64,000 bases of DNA from Candidatus Korarchaeum sp. (lineage in GTDB: Archaea; Korarchaeota; Korarchaeia; Korarchaeales; Korarchaeaceae): the NCBI GenBank assembly GCA_038888615.1, contig JAWAID010000001.1, positions 62,001 to 126,000 on the forward strand, in the 5' to 3' direction. Position numbers and translations under genes: made by a program. The notes beneath the pieces were generated by a model that did no database searches, was not told the DNA's origin, and worked only from the letters and a program-made list of their open reading frames with translations. Positions 59,492 to 64,000 of this stretch are shown in pieces; the first letter of the stretch is position 1, and each line of letters begins with the position of its first letter.

Positions 59492-61131
59492 ATCCTCATC
59501 TCGAATAGGGCAACTGGGACCGTCAAGCCGAGCCTTAGGAGCACATCCGGATCTACCTCTCCTATCAAGCCTATCACTTCACCTCCCCTCAATACGCTAG
59601 CGCAACGCCCCTCAATGAAGGGCCTCTCGCTTCGGGGCTCCAGCTCTATACTCAAGGATAGGTTATCGGATAGCACCCTGAGGTGGGAGTATATGTCCTC
59701 GAAACCGACGGAGTCGTCAGCGTAGGCCGCTGCTACCCTCCTCTCATCCCTCGTCCTGTTCTCCTTCTCCTCATCTACTATAACGACGTCACCTATCTCG
59801 AACACCTTCTGCGGGTACCTCACGTGAGTGTTGTTCGAGAGGAACATCAAAAGGCCCGGAAAGAGCGAGTCTCTGAGCAAGCTATAGCTCTCTGAGACGG
59901 GATTCTCCACCTCAACCACGGGCCTCTCGTCCCTCCCCACCGAGTGGAACAGTGAGCTCCTGCTCGTCATTACGTAGTTCAGCACCTCCTGATAGCCCAA
60001 GCCCACCATGAGGGTCCTTACCTTCCTGGAGATGTGCTCCGTTGGATGGACCTTACCCACCGTCATCACGTTCCTTGGGAGCTCGTACCCAATCCTATTA
60101 AGCCCCAAAGTTATTGAGACCTCCTCAACAACATCAACTGGATGTAGGAAATCGGCTCTATAGCCCGGGATCAGGACCCTAAGCTTGCTCCCCAGGTCCT
60201 CAACATCGAGCCTCGCTCTACCCAACTGCAACGCTATCTCCTCATTCGATAGGTTTAAGCCGATCATGCTCCTTACGAAGTCAACTTCGACTTCCATATC
60301 ATCGAAGCGGTGCTTCGGTGTCTCTATCTCGGTACCGTCTGGGTAAGAGATCTCCAGAGTACACACTTCTCCCCCTCTCTCAGCTAGAGCTGAGACGATC
60401 ACCTCGAGAGCGTACCATATAGCCTTGAGATCAGTCCCCGTGACGTCTATGAAAACGTCCCTCACTCCAGGGGTCAACCTCGTTAGCTCGGAGTTTATTA
60501 TCGGAGGCATGCTGAGGACCTCCTCCCTGGAGTCCATTATCAGGGGGACTAACCCCTCAGGGTTCTCGACTAAGTGCGCGTACATCCTCCCCTTCTCGGT
60601 CTGCTCCAGCACTTCCTTAGCGCTCATCTCAGCGTACTCCCCCAGTGGGACGAAGTAGACTTCCTCAGCTCTCCTAGCATCGTAGATGATCGGCGGTTTC
60701 ACCTTGGAGAAGTCATGAAGCCCGATCGCTACTCTCCTCCTCTTCCTCCCTAAGGTATCGTGTATCTTCTCCTGAGCCTCTATGAGGGCTACTAAGGACT
60801 CCTCCGTCCTAAGGTCCACGCCTTTGACGAGAGCCGCTACTACGTAGGGCCTTACTTTCTCTACACCTCTACCCACCTCTACCCTGAACACCCTCCTGCT
60901 CATCCCGTACTTGGGTATACCTAGATCCTCGTTGGAGACTCCCTTCAAGCACCTGACTATCCCCTCCAGGGTCACTAGGTCCATCCTATCGGATGTCACC
61001 TCGAATGTGATCTCGTCCCCGAAGGACTCTAAGTTAAGCTTAGTGAATTCTAGAAGTTCCACTATCTCCTCCTCGCTGAAGCCCCTCCAGATCCTCTCCA
61101 TCTCACTCCTACTGAAGCTCACTACTGGCAT
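59488..61131 (-). CDS. pheT: Phenylalanyl-tRNA synthetase beta subunit
   Basis: 547 residues from ATG 61131, behind GAGGG and 5 bases after the pheS stop; a longer upstream frame runs into pheS. PVVSFSRSEMERIWRG, TSDRMDLVTLEGIVRCLKG, B3/4 editing region (IYDARRAEEVYFV; KYLGRLTEKGRMYAHLV-like), TGTDLKAIWYAL and HPVDVVEEVSI with C-terminal catalytic-like module. Archaeal-type short beta without the bacterial tRNA-binding extension. Confidence 0.93.
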   Translation of the reverse strand: MPVVSFSRSEMERIWRGFSEEEIVELLEFTKLNLESFGDEITFEVTSDRMDLVTLEGIVRCLKGVSNEDLGIPKYGMSRRVFRVEVGRGVEKVRPYVVAALVKGVDLRTEESLVALIEAQEKIHDTLGRKRRRVAIGLHDFSKVKPPIIYDARRAEEVYFVPLGEYAEMSAKEVLEQTEKGRMYAHLVENPEGLVPLIMDSREEVLSMPPIINSELTRLTPGVRDVFIDVTGTDLKAIWYALEVIVSALAERGGEVCTLEISYPDGTEIETPKHRFDDMEVEVDFVRSMIGLNLSNEEIALQLGRARLDVEDLGSKLRVLIPGYRADFLHPVDVVEEVSITLGLNRIGYELPRNVMTVGKVHPTEHISRKVRTLMVGLGYQEVLNYVMTSRSSLFHSVGRDERPVVEVENPVSESYSLLRDSLFPGLLMFLSNNTHVRYPQKVFEIGDVVIVDEEKENRTRDERRVAAAYADDSVGFEDIYSHLRVLSDNLSLSIELEPRSERPFIEGRCASVLRGGEVIGLIGEVDPDVLLRLGLTVPVALFEMRI

Positions 61132-61136
61132 GTCCC

Positions 61137-62630
61137 TCACCACACGAGAGGAGCGTTCCTCAGGTACTCTAAGCTCTGGGAGTGAAGCTCCCTTATGTCC
61201 TCTAAACCGAGCCTCATCATAGCCAACCTCCCGATTCCTATCCCCCAAGCGAGGGCCTGGACCTTGGGGTAGTCGTAACCCAGGGGGATGAGCATCTCGG
61301 GTCTGAAGAGCCCGGAACCAGCTATCTCTATCCAACCGAGTTCTCCGTGTTTAACGTAAGCCTCCACACTCGGCTCAGTGAATGGGAAGTAAGCGGGTTT
61401 GAACTTGACCTCATTGAACCCTAGGTTCTTGGAGAATTCGGCTAGGAACCCCATTAAGTGCCTAACATTCATACCCTCAGCGAGCACAACTCCCTCACAT
61501 TGGTGGAACTCTACGGCATGCGTTCTGTCGGGTGCCTCCGGCCTGAACACCTTATCTATCGCGAATATCTTGCTAGGTACCTCTAACCCACCAGCTAGAG
61601 ACCTAGCTGATGCTGCTGTTGTCTGAGACCGGAGAATCAACCTTCTAGCTATATCAAAACTCCACTTATACCCCCATCCCTTGGAGCCCGTGATCCACCC
61701 GTCCTCGTGGGTCCTGGCCACCCTCATAACTAGTTCCTCGTGCCTCGATAGATCAGCTAGTGTCCTAGGGTATGAGACCTTGTAGGAATCGTGTACCTCC
61801 CTGGCTGGATGATCTTGAGCTTGGAAGAGCACATCGAAGTTCCAGAACTCGCTCTCAACAATCGGGCTCTTCACCTCAACGAATCCCATTCCTACGAGTA
61901 TCTCCCTGACTTCATCCAGGAATTGGACGTAGGGATGGGGTTTCCCTGGATAAGTGAGAGGAGGCTTGGCTCTCACATCATACGCCTTAAGCTTCTTCTT
62001 CCTCCACTCACCCGTTACTATCATGTCCCTCGCCAGCTTACCTACCTCCTCGATCACCTGCACCCTACCGTGCGCTGCGTCCGATCCGAGTGGGGTTAGG
62101 GAGAGCTCTATTTCGGTTAGCTCCTCTACCTCCACGAGCCCCCTCCTCCTCAGGTTCTTGAGGATCTCCTGATCTACTTCCAACTCCTCCACTTTCCTCT
62201 GAACTATCTCATTGAGTAACTCCCTCTCAGGAACCTTCTCCGCTAACAAAGTTATGAGAACATCTCCTCCCAGGCTTCTAACCTCGATTAAACCTTTCCT
62301 CCTGCTTTCACCTATAGCCACGTTTAATTCGGCCTCGCCGATGGGACCCAGCAGTTCGCCAACCTTAGCCCTTCCTCCCCTCTCCTTCAGAGCCCTGATC
62401 ATTTTCTCCTCCGGTAGACCCTCTTTCAAGTGCTTCAAACCCCTCTCCGTAAGCTTCAAGACCCTCCTCCTTCTCTCGATTAACTCCACAATCCCCTTCT
62501 CCTTAAGCAACTCGGCTAACGCCATTACCCTACTCCTATCCATGCTCAGTTCCTCTACTCTCGCTCTCCCTCCTGCCGAGCTGAGTTCCTTGAGCAGCTC
62601 CATCTCTCCCCTCGAGAGCGCGACCCCCAT
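61137..62630 (-). CDS. pheS: Phenylalanyl-tRNA synthetase alpha subunit
   Basis: 497 residues from ATG 62630, supported by GAGGTGAGGG a few bases upstream and a GTTTAATGG promoter-like element; longer frames reach 62717. N-terminal winged-helix repeats (about 1-200) as in archaeal/eukaryotic enzymes, then motif 2/3 segments: RTHAVEFHQCEGVV, YFPFTEPSVEAYV, EIAGSGLFRPEML and WGIGIGRLAMMRLG. Charges tRNA-Phe together with pheT. Confidence 0.93.
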   Translation of the reverse strand: MGVALSRGEMELLKELSSAGGRARVEELSMDRSRVMALAELLKEKGIVELIERRRRVLKLTERGLKHLKEGLPEEKMIRALKERGGRAKVGELLGPIGEAELNVAIGESRRKGLIEVRSLGGDVLITLLAEKVPERELLNEIVQRKVEELEVDQEILKNLRRRGLVEVEELTEIELSLTPLGSDAAHGRVQVIEEVGKLARDMIVTGEWRKKKLKAYDVRAKPPLTYPGKPHPYVQFLDEVREILVGMGFVEVKSPIVESEFWNFDVLFQAQDHPAREVHDSYKVSYPRTLADLSRHEELVMRVARTHEDGWITGSKGWGYKWSFDIARRLILRSQTTAASARSLAGGLEVPSKIFAIDKVFRPEAPDRTHAVEFHQCEGVVLAEGMNVRHLMGFLAEFSKNLGFNEVKFKPAYFPFTEPSVEAYVKHGELGWIEIAGSGLFRPEMLIPLGYDYPKVQALAWGIGIGRLAMMRLGLEDIRELHSQSLEYLRNAPLVW

Positions 62631-62688
62631 TTCCCTCACCTCGAGGAGCATTGAGCCATTAAACATAAGCGTGACTGAGCAGGGAGTC

Positions 62689-63702
62689 TCACACACCCCT
62701 CCCGATGAACCTAGCATAGAGCACGTTATCCTTGTCCCTTATCACCTTGACCCTCACGTGGGAACCTGGGGGCAGTTGAGGGGCATCTAGCACAGTCAAC
62801 ACCCTATCCCTAGCTACGGCTAGGGTCTCACCGACCTTCCACCCCTCTCCGATGACCTTAACGTTGAGGACCTCCCCCTTCCTTATGGGGAAGCTCAGCC
62901 GTCGAGCTTTCCTTATTGAGAAGTCCTCAGGCCTCAAGATGAGCTTCACACCGAACTCCTCCTCCCACTTCATTAAGCTCCTGTAAAAATATCCCCAGCT
63001 CATCGGTCTCACTCCCTTGGGTCTTCTCCCTCCCCTATAGGCCTCGTACTTCTGGATCCCCAGGGCAGGCCACCTCTTACCCGCTCCTACCTTGAGCGCG
63101 TACTCTATCAGCTGAGGTATATCCTCATCGTTCAATCCGGGCACCCAGACCGGAGCTATTAGGAGATCGATGGAGCTCTCCGCTATCCTCCTCGCGATCT
63201 CCAGCACCCTCCTCAATTTGAACCAACTGGACCCAGTTAAGTACCTAGCCTTCTCCTCGTTCAGCGAATCGATGCTCAGGTTGATCCTATCTAACCCAAC
63301 TCTCTCGAGCTCCCCCACGAGCTTCTCGGTGAGCAGCGGTCCGTGAGTCTGGACGGAGATAACGTGAACCTCCGGCATGTCCCTTAACTCCCTGATGAGG
63401 TCCACGATACCGTAGTAAGTGAAGGGGTCCCCTACCGTGTCTATGTGGGCCTCTACGCCCGAAGACCCCTTCTCCCTCAAAACCCTATCGAACCAAGCGA
63501 GGAGGTACCTCAGGTCGATCACGTACTCCACCTGCCTGGTCCTAGAACTGGGTCCTGCATCCGTAGAGCAGAAGATACACGACAGCGGGCAGGAGGAGAC
63601 CGGTCTCACCTGTATTACATTAGTTCCCCTGTCTATCAGACCGAATGCGACCGATCCTACGAGTGGAACCCCGCTGGTTATCTTGAGGACCTTTCTCCTC
63701 AT
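62689..63702 (-). CDS. Radical SAM protein with C-terminal TRAM domain
   Basis: 337 residues. CPLSCIFCSTD (CxxxCxxC) near residue 38, DTVGDPFTY in place of GGEP, SIDSLNEEKAR and PVWVPGLNDEDI, then a C-terminal TRAM/OB domain (about 275-337: GEVLNVKVIGEGWKVGETL, PGSHVRVKVIRDKDNVLYAR), as in RNA-binding methylthiotransferases. Resembles COG2100-type archaeal proteins. A tRNA or rRNA modification is likely. ATG 63702 with GAGGGTGA upstream. Confidence 0.8.
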   Translation of the reverse strand: MRRKVLKITSGVPLVGSVAFGLIDRGTNVIQVRPVSSCPLSCIFCSTDAGPSSRTRQVEYVIDLRYLLAWFDRVLREKGSSGVEAHIDTVGDPFTYYGIVDLIRELRDMPEVHVISVQTHGPLLTEKLVGELERVGLDRINLSIDSLNEEKARYLTGSSWFKLRRVLEIARRIAESSIDLLIAPVWVPGLNDEDIPQLIEYALKVGAGKRWPALGIQKYEAYRGGRRPKGVRPMSWGYFYRSLMKWEEEFGVKLILRPEDFSIRKARRLSFPIRKGEVLNVKVIGEGWKVGETLAVARDRVLTVLDAPQLPPGSHVRVKVIRDKDNVLYARFIGRGV

Positions 63703-63717
63703 CGTTCACCCTCAATC

Positions 63718-63727
63718 CTTAAATTGC
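63718..63727. promoter_or_regulatory. Shared TATA-like element before the phosphoesterase
   Basis: CCTTAAATTG lies about 25 bases before ATG 63747 on the plus strand and about 20 before ATG 63702 on the minus strand. Either gene may use it. Confidence 0.4.
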
Positions 63728-63746
63728 TACACAGCGATCTCGAATT

Positions 63747-64000
63747 ATGAAACTGCTCGCTATATCGGACGTACATTCCTCTAAGACGAGCCTGAACTTC
63801 CTTAAGGGGGAGAGTTTCGATGCCTTGCTTCTCGCTGGGGATATCTCTAACGGTAGTATGGACGATGTCAGAGAGGTTCTCAGGTCCCTGAGTGATCTCG
63901 GATCTCCCGTCTTCTTCGTCCCCGGGAACATGGATCCTAAGTCCCTTCTTGAGGTACATGAACTCGAGGGTTGCCTCAATTTACACGGAGATAAATCTTA
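63747..64000 (+). CDS. Calcineurin-like metallophosphoesterase, 5' part
   Basis: The first 84 residues are in view and the frame is open at the right edge. KLLAISDVHSS (DxH motif), LLLAGDISNG (GD motif) and FVPGNMDPKS (GNHD-like, with His replaced by Met) identify a metallophosphoesterase of the archaeal YfcE/MJ0936-like group. Substrate unknown. The ATG lies in the expected position for a leaderless transcript. Confidence 0.8.
   Translation, partial: MKLLAISDVHSSKTSLNFLKGESFDALLLAGDISNGSMDDVREVLRSLSDLGSPVFFVPGNMDPKSLLEVHELEGCLNLHGDKS

Noticed and set aside
61132..61335. N-terminal extension of PheT
   Set aside because: It overlaps the pheS 3' end in another frame; PheT similarity starts at ATG 61131 with a GAGGG site.
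1..64000. CRISPR array, insertion sequence or integrated virus
   Set aside because: No regularly spaced repeats, transposase or integrase motif were seen; the only accessory-looking segment is at 10.8-12.9 kb.

Overview
The window is archaeal and most likely comes from a thermophilic TACK-lineage anaerobe. Korarchaeota (Candidatus Korarchaeum or a relative) is my best guess, made from gene content and style rather than from any search. Archaeal markers include ribosomal protein S25e, TFE, an aMBF1-like factor, alpha-NAC, an archaeal-type SAM synthetase, a class I CCA-adding enzyme, SRP 7S RNA, a beta-CASP nuclease, a DRG-like TGS GTPase and a NurA-HerA-Mre11-Rad50 run. Arginine is written mostly AGG/AGA, GTG and TTG starts are frequent, and many genes have an A/T-rich TATA element 20-30 bases before the start codon, as expected for leaderless archaeal transcripts. 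Physiology hints point to an anaerobic fermenter: ADP-forming acetyl-CoA synthetase alpha subunit, a tungsten/molybdenum aldehyde:ferredoxin oxidoreductase with a MoaD-like protein, two MoeA proteins and MoaB, a Pyrococcus-type ferredoxin with an Asp ligand, and enolase.

Layout. 1-10.8 kb: end of thiL, metallo-hydrolase, cyclophilin-like protein, S25e, a coiled-coil protein, then RimI/Ard1-like acetyltransferase, a cysteine-less TusA-like protein, adenosylhomocysteinase and a radical SAM protein in one direction, followed by a beta-CASP RNase, a tRNA-binding protein, a PspA operon and acdA. 10.8-12.9 kb: an accessory-looking island with a secreted Cys-rich protein resembling halocin C8-type bacteriocin precursors, a polytopic membrane protein, and a decayed frameshifted second copy of that membrane protein. 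12.9-23.1 kb: nurA-herA-mre11-rad50, Hsp20 and a large superfamily-2 helicase. 23.1-25.8 kb: SAM synthetase divergent from a putative peptide-modifying radical SAM enzyme with a winged-helix regulator. 25.8-32.6 kb: PKD-repeat surface protein, Mrp/Nbp35 ATPase, an FHA-tailed Ser/Thr kinase and an FHA membrane protein, B12-type radical SAM. 32.6-38 kb: a LipS1/LipS2-like radical SAM pair, AOR, MoaD, ATP-cone protein and inositol-phosphatase-family enzyme.

38-46 kb: tRNA-Thr, aspartokinase and homoserine dehydrogenase, two moeA genes, moaB, a DtxR-like regulator and ferredoxin. 46-52 kb: SRP RNA, rpiA, TGS GTPase, aMBF1-like factor, alpha-NAC, HIT protein, tRNA-Pro, tRNA-Thr, TFE with a DUF2110-like partner, abutting tRNA-Ser and tRNA-Val. 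52-64 kb: radical SAM, truA, a VIT1-like transporter, SIS isomerase, CCA enzyme, enolase, M42 peptidase, pheS/pheT, a TRAM-domain radical SAM protein, and the start of a metallophosphoesterase.

Seven radical SAM proteins occur in 64 kb, alongside SAM synthesis and SAH recycling genes. I saw no CRISPR array, insertion sequence or rRNA. Three long non-coding gaps (28.4-28.7, 38.0-38.6 and 41.1-41.6 kb) hold GC-rich inverted repeats that I cannot assign to a known RNA. The most interesting accessory feature is the halocin-like locus at 11.0-12.9 kb.
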